From Candidatus Bathyarchaeota archaeon (lineage in GTDB: Archaea; Thermoproteota; Bathyarchaeia; TCS64), in NCBI GenBank assembly GCA_013329615.1, contig DUKA01000032.1, forward strand, positions 1 to 32,014: a DNA stretch of 32,014 nucleotides, written 5' to 3'. How positions within the stretch are numbered: the stretch's first letter is position 1; the number at the start of each line of letters is the position of its first letter. Under the pieces are notes generated by a model. The model was given only the letters and a program-made list of their open reading frames with translations, made no database searches and was not told the origin of the DNA. Below, one piece after another: positions 7,087-14,369 of this stretch. Position numbers and translations under genes: made by a program.

Positions 7087-8236
7087 GGTTTACGACCTCG
7101 TCCGCCATGTTCTCGAAGACCTCGACCATCACCTTGTCATCGTGGATATGCGGGTAGAAGAAAGCATCTATCCTGACCCTGGCGGCCTTCAAGCGGGGTA
7201 TCATGGTCAGTAGCTGCTTGTGCAGGTCCTTCCAGTTATGAATCTCGATGAGCGTGGAGAGGCTGTAGAGAACGACGTTGACCTTTATCCTCCTGTCTCG
7301 GGAGAAGCCCACGACTTCGGAGAGCAGTATGCCCAGTTCCATCAGGTCGTCGTTTATCGACATCACCTTGTCCTGGAAGAGACTTGAGGGCTCGAGGTTG
7401 CCGTGAACCATGCGGACTATGTAGAGGTCCTGATCCTTGAGATGCTCCTGTCTGATCTGCTGTGGGGATATGAGGTCGTGTGTCGTGACGAGTATGGTCC
7501 TCTGGGCTCCGCCCTGTTTGGTCTTCACCTTGTTTATTATCCACTTGATCTCGTCCTCACGGGTGAGGTGGGACTCAATCAAGGTGACGCCACCCCCTCT
7601 CCCCTCCTCGTAGGTTTCGGCGTGCCCAGACAGGAGGAACTGCTTGAGGTCATCGGCGAGCAGTGTGAAGCGGGGTATTACAATGCCGGAGAGGACGACG
7701 ATCTTGCCGACTATCGCAAGCACCTCGCCGTAGAGCGCCTGTATAAAGCCGAAGGCGATGCCGAAGTTGATGACGAGAAGGAAAATCCACCCTATTGAAA
7801 GAAGATCGACCTCCACCTTGTACCTCAGCCTCATGTAGACGAGTACGCCGCTGATGAGGAGGTACGGCGTAATTCCGAGTATCCACCCTAAAGTGGAGGG
7901 GGCGGAGACGAGGTAGATGACGACTATACTTATGGGCACTATAAGGCTCGCCAGTAGGAATGATCTGAGCTTGTCTACTAGGTCGCCTAGGCCGGCGAAG
8001 ATAGCGGAGAAGCCTATCATGAGTGGGATCCCGGCTAAGAGTTCAACGGTCGATTCGGTGAGAAACAGAGGCCCGACCGCCCTTATGCATACGCTCACAC
8101 CGTAGAGGAGGAAGCCGACGCTCCATATCATGTAGAAGCGTCTGCTCGTCTTCACGAAGGTGGGATAGATCACAGCTACCATACCCATCGTGAATAGGCC
8201 GTTGATTAGCCTGAAAACGAGCGTCAGATCCTCCAT
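7070..8236 (-). CDS. Seven-helix membrane protein with DUF835-like C-terminal domain
   Basis: The first 200 or so of the 388 residues hold seven hydrophobic segments (about 8-27, 34-53, 63-82, 91-110, 115-135, 145-165 and 172-190). This resembles other prokaryotic seven-helix sensory modules. The rest is a soluble alpha/beta domain with RTILVTTHDLISPQQI, LYIVRMVHG and VNVVLYSLSTLIEIH, which resembles the KaiC-related DUF835 or MEDS families found in archaeal sensors. No Walker A motif is visible, so ATP binding is doubtful. A role as a membrane sensor is inferred from architecture only. A TATA-like CTATAAAG on the minus strand near 8280 would give a leader of about 17 bases. Confidence 0.65.
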   Translation of the reverse strand: MEDLTLVFRLINGLFTMGMVAVIYPTFVKTSRRFYMIWSVGFLLYGVSVCIRAVGPLFLTESTVELLAGIPLMIGFSAIFAGLGDLVDKLRSFLLASLIVPISIVVIYLVSAPSTLGWILGITPYLLISGVLVYMRLRYKVEVDLLSIGWIFLLVINFGIAFGFIQALYGEVLAIVGKIVVLSGIVIPRFTLLADDLKQFLLSGHAETYEEGRGGGVTLIESHLTREDEIKWIINKVKTKQGGAQRTILVTTHDLISPQQIRQEHLKDQDLYIVRMVHGNLEPSSLFQDKVMSINDDLMELGILLSEVVGFSRDRRIKVNVVLYSLSTLIEIHNWKDLHKQLLTMIPRLKAARVRIDAFFYPHIHDDKVMVEVFENMADEVVNLKTVY

Positions 8237-8365
8237 GGTTACTGTTAGCCACTCAATAATGTGAATGATATTTGTACTTTATAGAGGTTCGCAACGATTT
8301 TTACTAGTTTTTAGGATTTGTTGATATTGTTAAATATTATACAAGTTGACCCGCGGCGAAGTTGG

Positions 8366-9217
8366 CTAAGTAGTCAGGCGCTCAGTTTCTTGTCCCGGCT
8401 TCGCCCCCGCGCAGAGGACGTAGCCGATGTATTTGCTCGTCTCCTTGTTCCTCAGTAGCGTCTTCTTGGCGCCACTCAAGGCGGCAAATTTCTTCCGCAT
8501 CTTGCCGCTCCTCAGAGAGTAGATGAGCACCTTCCAGAGTGCACCGGCTAGCTTACCCCATCCGCTGAAGGCTTCGATGACGCCCTCTGAGTAGGGGCTC
8601 TCATTCGCGTTGGGGTGCTCTTCCAGCGTGACGTCGGTGAAGCCGGATGCTTTGAAGGCTTGACTCCAAATCTCGGGGCTGCGGAGGGTAAATGGCAGCT
8701 TGGTGAGTTCGCAGAACGCCTTCTCGCTCGCGTTTACCTGCCCCTTGGCTTCGGGGGGCACTCCCTCGGCGCGGTACATCTCGTTGACTCCTAGTCGGCC
8801 TCCGTCCACGAGGACCCTGCCGAACTCGGGGAACGCCCTTGCGGGGTCGAGGAACTGACTGACGAAGACCGTAACAACCACGTCAAAGGAAGCGTCCGGG
8901 AAGTGGAGGCGGTAGGCATCCCCTATCTTGAAGGAGACTCGGTCGGTCAGTCCGCGCCTTTGGGCGCGTCTCGTGGCCTCGAGCACCATGCGCTCGGCGA
9001 TGTCCACACCCACGACTGTGCACCCGTATCGTTCGGCGAGGTAGCAGGCGTTCCCGCCCGTGCCGCAGCCGACGTCGAGTACCCTCGTCCCAGCGCCTAT
9101 GTGGCACATCTCGGCGAGCCGATCCATGCTCACCTGACCTCCTATGTTGAAGAAGGGGATGCCGATGTAGCCCATGAAGTCGTAGTAGCCGAGGTTCTCC
9201 ACCTCTTGGATGCTCAA
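8366..9217 (-). CDS. Class I SAM-dependent methyltransferase
   Basis: The 283-residue protein has a standard Rossmann methyltransferase fold. Motif I is VLDVGCGTGG (about 46-55), the acidic end of strand 2 lies in VVGVDIAERM, GDAYRLHFPDASFDVV forms motifs II and III, and the ARAFPEFGRVLVDGGRLGV segment follows. The C-terminal 110 residues are basic and look like a substrate cap. The start is TTG, with a possible TATA at 9248-9256 on the minus strand. Methyl acceptor unknown; quinone, sterol-like lipid and small-molecule methylases share this pattern. It is transcribed divergently from the F420-type oxidoreductase. Confidence 0.8.
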   Translation of the reverse strand: MSIQEVENLGYYDFMGYIGIPFFNIGGQVSMDRLAEMCHIGAGTRVLDVGCGTGGNACYLAERYGCTVVGVDIAERMVLEATRRAQRRGLTDRVSFKIGDAYRLHFPDASFDVVVTVFVSQFLDPARAFPEFGRVLVDGGRLGVNEMYRAEGVPPEAKGQVNASEKAFCELTKLPFTLRSPEIWSQAFKASGFTDVTLEEHPNANESPYSEGVIEAFSGWGKLAGALWKVLIYSLRSGKMRKKFAALSGAKKTLLRNKETSKYIGYVLCAGAKPGQETERLTT

Positions 9218-9305
9218 CTCGTCTGACGCGCCGCCTCCCCCCGTGCCTGAAATTTGGCTATCCTCTTACATCGACACTCGCTGAGCCGCGGTTTAGGGTT
9301 ATGGG

Positions 9306-9311
9306 TTATAT
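9306..9311 (+). promoter_or_regulatory. TATA box of the LLM-class oxidoreductase
   Basis: TTATAT is centred 26 bases before the ATG at 9335. This selects that codon over the in-frame start at 9254 and predicts a leaderless transcript. Confidence 0.55.
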
Positions 9312-9334
9312 CGCCCCGCAGCCACTCAAGAGTG

Positions 9335-10282
9335 ATGGCTCGCCTCGACTTCGGGTTACAGATCGAGCCCCAGTACGGGTTCAGCTACGAGGGCATCAGG
9401 GGAATCGCCGCGGAGGCGGAGGGGCTCGGCTTCGAGTCTCTCTGGGTCTCGGACCACTTCTTCATGACGCCGGAGTCGGTGGACACGTCTTGCCTTGAGT
9501 GCTGGACGACGCTCTCCGCCCTCGCCCGGGACACGAGGCGGCTGCGCCTCGGCGCCATGGTTGCCTCCCAGAGCTACAGGAACCCCGCCCTCGTGGCGAA
9601 GATGGCGGCCACAGTCGACAACATCAGCGGCGGGCGCCTCAACTTCGGAGTCGGCGCTGGGTGGAAGGACGTGGAGTACGCCGCCTACGGGTACCCGTTC
9701 CCGAGCCCCGACACGCGCATCAGGCAGCTCAACGACTCGCTGGAGATCGCGAAGAGGATGTGGACATTGGGAAGGGCCACGTACGAGGGCAAGTACTACA
9801 GCGTAAAGGACGCCCTCTGCGCCCCGAAGCCGGTCCAGAAGCCCCACCCGCCCATCTGGGTCGGCGGCACAGGCAGCTTCACACTCAAGATAGCGACGCG
9901 CCACGCCGAAGCCATCAACTTCGCGTGGACCATACCCACCCCACGATTCAAGGAGAAGCTCGACGAGTTCAGGGGCTACTGCGAGGCACGCGGCAGGGAC
10001 TACGCGGGCATACGCAAGTCCGCCGGCCTCATGATCACCATGGCAGAGAACGAGACCGCCCTAAAGGCGATGCTCCGCCGACGCGAAGCAAACAAGGATA
10101 CACCCTACGCCCAGTACCTCGGCAAGCAGCAGCCCAACCTCGTCGGCACAACCAAGCAAGTTGCCGCACGAATCAAGGAATACACGGCGCTCGGCGTCGA
10201 CCACTTCATCCTCAGGTTCCACTTCGGCGAGGAAATCGAGGGTATGAGGCTTTTCACCGAGAAGGTGAAGCCACACCTCTAG
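9335..10282 (+). CDS. LLM-class F420-dependent oxidoreductase
   Basis: This 315-residue TIM-barrel protein belongs to the luciferase-like monooxygenase superfamily. Landmarks are LGFESLWVSDHFFM (about 28-41), LRLGAMVASQSYRNPALVAKMAAT, and ISGGRLNFGVGAGW (about 96-109). The last is the hallmark of the branch using deazaflavin F420 as hydride carrier. KPHPPIWVGGTGSFTLKIA follows. Members reduce or oxidise alcohols, tetrahydromethanopterin derivatives or xenobiotic-like substrates, and the substrate here cannot be read. The last four bases, CTAG, are shared with the stop codon of the facing small gene. Confidence 0.85.
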   Translation: MARLDFGLQIEPQYGFSYEGIRGIAAEAEGLGFESLWVSDHFFMTPESVDTSCLECWTTLSALARDTRRLRLGAMVASQSYRNPALVAKMAATVDNISGGRLNFGVGAGWKDVEYAAYGYPFPSPDTRIRQLNDSLEIAKRMWTLGRATYEGKYYSVKDALCAPKPVQKPHPPIWVGGTGSFTLKIATRHAEAINFAWTIPTPRFKEKLDEFRGYCEARGRDYAGIRKSAGLMITMAENETALKAMLRRREANKDTPYAQYLGKQQPNLVGTTKQVAARIKEYTALGVDHFILRFHFGEEIEGMRLFTEKVKPHL

Positions 10283-10503
10283 ATTAATCCCAAACCACGT
10301 AAGACAGCGATCCCATTCATCGTTATGCCGTAGGATCTCCCACGCCCACTGTGGCGAGACACCAAACCATCCGGATGCCTCACAAGATCCTCGACAATAC
10401 CCTTACAATATGGCTTGAAAGGCTTCGAGAACTTCCGCCGGATCAGCTCCAGCGGCTGGTGGGCGTAGATGGAGCCACCGCATGCCTCATAGATGACCAA
10501 CAA
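10279..10503 (-). CDS. Small winged-helix-like DNA-binding protein, start uncertain
   Basis: About 74 residues are encoded, ending NGIAVLRGLGLI. IVEDLVRHPDGLVSRH, then SGRGRSYGITMNG, looks like a recognition helix and wing. In-frame sequence upstream (SLKPEHVAG, codons up to about 10530) continues an amphipathic first helix, but it has no ATG, GTG or TTG before the TAG at 10534-10536. Translation must therefore start at one of the TTG codons at 10498-10503, at a rare codon, or from a frame changed by mutation. A TATA-like TTTATATG on the minus strand (about 10566-10573) supports expression. Possibly a recently damaged or misread regulator. Confidence 0.5.
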   Translation of the reverse strand: MLVIYEACGGSIYAHQPLELIRRKFSKPFKPYCKGIVEDLVRHPDGLVSRHSGRGRSYGITMNGIAVLRGLGLI

Positions 10504-10660
10504 CCCCGCAACGTGCTCCGGCTTCAGCGACCGCTAGACAAGCTAGATGCAACATCAACCATTTGTCATATAAATCTAATACTTAATAAACAGATAAAAA
10601 CTACTAAACTTATGTACTACTAAGTAAATATCTATTAATGAAGACTGAAGGGCGGTCAGA

Positions 10661-10924
10661 ATGGGGAAAGTGGCGGTCTCCAAGATAAAATACTTCAAGA
10701 AATCTGGGGCACGACTCTACATACCACAGAGCGTACTCGACGACCCGAATTGGCGCTTCAGCGACGGGGATCTGGTCAAGATCGAGGTGGGGAACCCGTC
10801 GATAAGCCTCAGTAAACCCGAGTGGTGGGAGATGCTCGACTGGAACGAGATGGCTGAGACATACAAACTTCTGCCCGAGGAGATACGTGAAAAGATCAGG
10901 AGCCGCGGGCTACTCAAGTCCTAG
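10661..10924 (+). CDS. SpoVT/AbrB-like small protein (possible orphan antitoxin or regulator)
   Basis: This 87-residue protein begins KIKYFKKSGARLYIPQSVLDDPNWRF, then DGDLVKIEV. The order resembles a swapped-hairpin AbrB-type DNA-binding domain, in which a strand, a proline-started helix and a G-D-x-V-x-I strand follow each other. The C-terminal half is acidic with a helix (EWWEMLDWNEM) that could bind a partner. No toxin gene follows; the next gene is convergent. The upstream AT-rich region repeats ACTACTAA twice (near 10598 and 10614) and carries TACTTA/TAAGTA arms, which could be its own operator. Function inferred only from fold resemblance. Confidence 0.5.
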   Translation: MGKVAVSKIKYFKKSGARLYIPQSVLDDPNWRFSDGDLVKIEVGNPSISLSKPEWWEMLDWNEMAETYKLLPEEIREKIRSRGLLKS

Positions 10925-11682
10925 CCGATCACGATCTTGTTCGGGTCTAGCTCCTCACGCAGGAGGCGTAACTCCTCGGCGCTCGGCATCTCCGTCACCG
11001 GGACATGGTCGGGGATGATGAGTTTAAAACCCGTGTTGTCGACCACGTCCTTCACCGAGACGCCGGGATGGGTGGAGACGAGCACCATCCTCTTCGACTC
11101 GGGGTCGAATCCCATGACGCCGAGCTGTGTTATGACGCGGTATGGGCCTGTATTGCGTGGTAGACCCGCCTTCTCCCGTGAACCGGGTCCCAAGAGGTAG
11201 CCGGGGGTCGTGAGGTAGTCGAGTTTCTCGACGAACTTGCGGGTGTCCTGACGCATGAGTACTATTGTGCGCCAACAGAGGCTTCCGAGGTCGTTTGCGC
11301 CCCCGCTCCCGGGGAGGCGCGTCTTCGGATTTTCATGTTGCCCGATGCATGTGGTGTTGAGGTTGCCGTAGGCGTCTATCTGGGCGGCGCCGAGGAAGCC
11401 GTAGTCGATGTGGCCGAGCTGGGCGCAGCTCATCACGTAGTCCATGCTCGCCGCCATCACCGCCTTGTGGAAGGTGCGGCTGTCGCCGACGCTGATGGGT
11501 ATCGCGGGGATCTTGGGGCCGACGCCGCCGGCCTCGAAGACGACTAGCAGGTTCGGTGCGTGCGTCCTCTGGGCGAGCATCGACGCTATTATTGGGAGGC
11601 CGGTGCCGACGAAGACGGATTTTCCGTCCTCCAGCACGCGGGACGCGGCGCTTGCCATCAACTCGGTGGGATTGTACGCCAT
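10921..11682 (-). CDS. CoA-transferase subunit B (glutaconate CoA-transferase type)
   Basis: This is the beta subunit of a two-subunit family I CoA transferase, which moves CoA between carboxylates through a glutamyl-CoA intermediate. The catalytic glutamate is expected at E50 in VVFEAGGVGP, followed by the family elements LGHIDYGFLGAAQID and a C-terminal VLVSTHPGV. ATG at 11682 is preferred over the upstream GTG because GAGGTGA lies about eight bases before it and it begins five bases after the subunit A stop. The substrate could be glutaconate, an aromatic or another short acid. The final four bases are shared with the facing AbrB-like gene. Confidence 0.85.
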   Translation of the reverse strand: MAYNPTELMASAASRVLEDGKSVFVGTGLPIIASMLAQRTHAPNLLVVFEAGGVGPKIPAIPISVGDSRTFHKAVMAASMDYVMSCAQLGHIDYGFLGAAQIDAYGNLNTTCIGQHENPKTRLPGSGGANDLGSLCWRTIVLMRQDTRKFVEKLDYLTTPGYLLGPGSREKAGLPRNTGPYRVITQLGVMGFDPESKRMVLVSTHPGVSVKDVVDNTGFKLIIPDHVPVTEMPSAEELRLLREELDPNKIVIG

Positions 11683-11687
11683 CACCG

Positions 11688-12659
11688 TCACCTCTTCGCC
11701 CACGGCGCCGAGAGCGGTTCCTCCAGCCTCTCAAGCCTCCGCAGGTAGCCCATCTTCTTCTCGCCACCGACGAGGGCGACGTACTCGGCGAAGTCCTCGA
11801 CGGGGTAGACGTACTTGTCGAGGTACTGTTTGACACCGTCCTCCGTCCTGCTCAGCGCGAGCCACTCCGCCATGTGCTCCTCGTCGCTGTAGTAGAGCAG
11901 CGGCATGTTTCCCGGGTGGCAGCCGTAGGGGACCTCGCAGACGGCGTCCACCATGTAGAAGGGGATCACCGTGCGATCCGGCGACGCCCTGATCTCGTCC
12001 TCGGACACGATCTCCTCGGTCGTAATTATGAGCCTCTTCGCCGCCATCGCCAACTCCTTATCCTCGATGACGGTGCCGTCGATCTGGCAGTTCCCGTACT
12101 TGTCGCAGCGGTGGACGTGTATGAATGCGAAGTCTGGGTAGCAGGCGGGGATTAGGCAGATGGGCTTTCCGGTGTAGGGGTCCTCCACGACCTTCGAGGA
12201 GCTGTACCTGAACGTGTCCGTACCCATCATTATGCGAGCGGGAAGCCACGGCAAACCCATGGAGGCCGCCTTGAACCTCCACTGGAAAGCCGCGTTGCTC
12301 AGCTCAGCCACCACCTTCACCTTGCCGCCCTCGACGGCGCGGCGCCCCGCGGGGCTAAGCCCACGGAGCTCGTGCCCGAAGGCGTAGGCGCACTCGACGC
12401 GGTCAACGACGCTTGATGCGATGAGAACGTCAACGTCGTGCACTGCGGTCTTGCCGGCGATGACGAGGTTGCGGCGCCTCTGCCGGATCATCTCGTAGAT
12501 GCCCGCCATGCTGACGCGTATGTGGCCGAAGCCGCCCATCGCGAGATAGCCGCCGTCGTAGGTGAACTTACTGACCGCCTCCTCTAGGGGCATCAGCTTG
12601 TCGGTGAGCATCCTGCTCTTCTTTGTCGCCATCCAGTCCCTTGCGTCATCGGGGTCCAT
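11688..12659 (-). CDS. CoA-transferase subunit A (glutaconate CoA-transferase type)
   Basis: This 323-residue alpha subunit belongs to the same CoA transferase. It has the GGFGHIRVSMAGIYEMIR loop (about 42-59), the interface VECAYAFGHELRGLSP, and ACYPDFAFIHVHRCDKYGNCQIDG (about 170-193). The last is a conserved core of GctA-type subunits. An internal ATG at 12632, preceded by AAGGGA, would remove nine residues and may be the true start. It is co-transcribed with a cupin 28 bases upstream and subunit B downstream. Together they suggest activation of a small carboxylic acid, but no dehydratase or dehydrogenase of such a pathway is adjacent. Confidence 0.85.
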   Translation of the reverse strand: MDPDDARDWMATKKSRMLTDKLMPLEEAVSKFTYDGGYLAMGGFGHIRVSMAGIYEMIRQRRRNLVIAGKTAVHDVDVLIASSVVDRVECAYAFGHELRGLSPAGRRAVEGGKVKVVAELSNAAFQWRFKAASMGLPWLPARIMMGTDTFRYSSSKVVEDPYTGKPICLIPACYPDFAFIHVHRCDKYGNCQIDGTVIEDKELAMAAKRLIITTEEIVSEDEIRASPDRTVIPFYMVDAVCEVPYGCHPGNMPLLYYSDEEHMAEWLALSRTEDGVKQYLDKYVYPVEDFAEYVALVGGEKKMGYLRRLERLEEPLSAPWAKR

Positions 12660-12687
12660 CCAGGCGAGTAGCTCGCCCTTGCCTTCT

Positions 12688-13074
12688 TCATGGACCTTCA
12701 GGCTTTGGCCCCTCCGCTGGCTTTGGTTCCTCTTCGGTGAAGAAGTTGAGGACGAGTAGGGCGAGTCTGTCGTTTCCCGGATTTACGAACCTGTGCCCCT
12801 CGTTCGATGGGATGGTGACCACCATGCCTCCCCTTATCTCCTGGAATGTGTCGCGGGTCTCGACTCTGCAGCGCCCGCTGAGGACCATGGCGATGTGCTC
12901 CCTTACGTGGCTGTGGAACGCCGTGTGGCCCCCCGGTTCGATGCGGAGCACTCGACTGCTGAACGCCTTCAGGTCCGTCCTCTTCAGCACAAGGTCTATG
13001 GAGTTGACGCCCTGAGCGCCGCTCTCCGCCTCGGGGACGCCGGGCTCCTCGCTGAGCTTCCTCACCCTGATCAT
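12688..13074 (-). CDS. Small cupin protein
   Basis: This 128-residue single-domain cupin contains motif 1 RIEPGGHTAFHSHVREHIAMV (about 44-64), with H-x-H and a downstream glutamate-histidine pair. Motif 2 is GGMVVTIPSNEGHRFVNPG. The intact His/Glu set suggests a metal site. Cupins of this size act as isomerases, dioxygenases or ligand sensors. Lying first in an operon with the CoA-transferase pair, it may process the same acid, but that is inference. The C-terminal tail is low complexity, rich in proline and glutamate. Confidence 0.8.
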   Translation of the reverse strand: MIRVRKLSEEPGVPEAESGAQGVNSIDLVLKRTDLKAFSSRVLRIEPGGHTAFHSHVREHIAMVLSGRCRVETRDTFQEIRGGMVVTIPSNEGHRFVNPGNDRLALLVLNFFTEEEPKPAEGPKPEGP

Positions 13075-13139
13075 TGATTACACCGATGAGGAAGCATGTG
13101 GGAGGCGCGCATTTCATACTTTGCATCCCCCGGTGAAGC

Positions 13140-13146
13140 ATTTAAC
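13140..13146 (+). promoter_or_regulatory. TATA box of the DUF72-SWIM gene
   Basis: ATTTAAC is centred 28 bases before GTG at 13171, and a second in-frame GTG lies at 13180. Either would give a leaderless or nearly leaderless message. Confidence 0.5.
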
Positions 13147-13170
13147 CGCCCCAAGTGGGAATCAACCACG

Positions 13171-14334
13171 GTGAGCACGGTGAGCCTCCTCATAGGCACC
13201 TCGGGGTGGAGCTACGACGAGTGGATAGGCCCATTCTACGACAAGAAGCAGGGCATGTTCACGAACTTCACCAAGGTCTTCCGCACGACGGAGATCAACA
13301 GCACCTTCTACAGCTACCCTACGGAGCGCCTGGTCGAGGGGTGGACACGCAACGCGCCTCCCGGATTCGTCTTCGCGGCGAAGCTCCCCCAACTCATCAC
13401 GCACGACAAGTGGCTGAAGCTGAGCGAGGGCGTCGAGGACGACATGTGGAGGTTCATCCACCTCATGCAGCCCCTCGCAGAGAAGCTGGGGCCGATACTC
13501 ATCCAGACGCGCCCCATGTTCACATACAAGGAGAGCGCCGGCGACCTCGAAAAGTTCCTCGAGATCCTCCCCAAGAACCACGAGTGGGCCATCGAGTTCC
13601 GCCACGACAGCTGGCTCAGAAAGGAGACTTTCAAGATGCTTGAGAAGAACAACGTCGCATACACGATTGTAGACGAGCCTTTGCTCCCCCCTGAGACTCA
13701 TGTGACGGCTGACTTCGCCTACATACGCTGGCACGGGCAGGGCAAGCGCCTCTGGTACGACTACGAGTACACGAAGCCCCAGCTCGAGGAGTGGAAGCCG
13801 AAGGTCGAGGAGGTAAGGGGGAAGGCGAAGAGGACCTACGGCTACTTCAACAACCATTTCAACGCCTCCGCGGTAAAGAACGCCATCGAATTGCTTCAGG
13901 GGATGAGTGGAGCCTCGCCAGAGCAAGAGACGGCGCTGGCGAAGATCAAGGATCACAGGGCGAGCGCCTTCCGCCCCGGCGGCGTGCAGCCCCTCGAAGC
14001 CTTCAAAGAGACGGAGGAGGGGTTGAGCGTGGCCGATCTGCTCATCCACTTCACCGACACGGGGCGGCTGGCACGCGCCGAGCAGATGCCCGAGGAGGTG
14101 AAGGTAACCCTGAGCAGTAAGGACCTCATCAAGGCGAGGATCAAGGATTACACGATTGAGGTGGACCTGTCCGGTAAGGTCCTGCGCCACGACTGCGACG
14201 ACTGGAAGAAAACTACGGACAGGAAGCGCATGTGTAAGCACGTCGACAAGTTCTTCCTAAGCCTCCCCCCGGGGCAGGCGCGTAAGATCCTAGAGAAGAT
14301 GTGGGTAGAGAAGGACGACTGGACCTTCGAGTGA
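13171..14334 (+). CDS. DUF72 (YecE-like) protein with C-terminal SWIM-like zinc finger
   Basis: The first 250 or so of 387 residues form a DUF72 TIM-barrel: LLIGTSGWSYDEWIGPFY, TTEINSTFYSYP, FVFAAKLPQLITHDKWL, WAIEFRHDSWL, and YFNNHFNASAVKNA. These landmarks are shared with E. coli YecE, whose function is unknown. DUF72 proteins usually end there. Here a further 130 residues end with VLRHDCDDW, a 9-residue gap, and MCKHVDKFFLSL. This is the SWIM zinc-finger pattern CxCxDW...CKH with the first cysteine replaced by histidine. SWIM fingers bind nucleic acids or proteins. GTG at 13171 is chosen from the TATA position. Confidence 0.8.
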   Translation: MSTVSLLIGTSGWSYDEWIGPFYDKKQGMFTNFTKVFRTTEINSTFYSYPTERLVEGWTRNAPPGFVFAAKLPQLITHDKWLKLSEGVEDDMWRFIHLMQPLAEKLGPILIQTRPMFTYKESAGDLEKFLEILPKNHEWAIEFRHDSWLRKETFKMLEKNNVAYTIVDEPLLPPETHVTADFAYIRWHGQGKRLWYDYEYTKPQLEEWKPKVEEVRGKAKRTYGYFNNHFNASAVKNAIELLQGMSGASPEQETALAKIKDHRASAFRPGGVQPLEAFKETEEGLSVADLLIHFTDTGRLARAEQMPEEVKVTLSSKDLIKARIKDYTIEVDLSGKVLRHDCDDWKKTTDRKRMCKHVDKFFLSLPPGQARKILEKMWVEKDDWTFE

Positions 14335-14340
14335 TTCCCG

Positions 14341-14347
14341 TTAAATA
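14341..14347 (+). promoter_or_regulatory. TATA box of the rhaB-rhaA operon
   Basis: TTAAATA is centred 26 bases before the GTG at 14370, the position expected for a leaderless transcript. Confidence 0.6.
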
Positions 14348-14369
14348 CTGAAGGACCATTTTTCTGTCT

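Noticed and set aside
13162..14241. 359-codon minus-strand open frame opposite the DUF72-SWIM gene
   Set aside because: It mirrors GC-rich codons of the real gene and has no recognisable motif, promoter or ribosome site.
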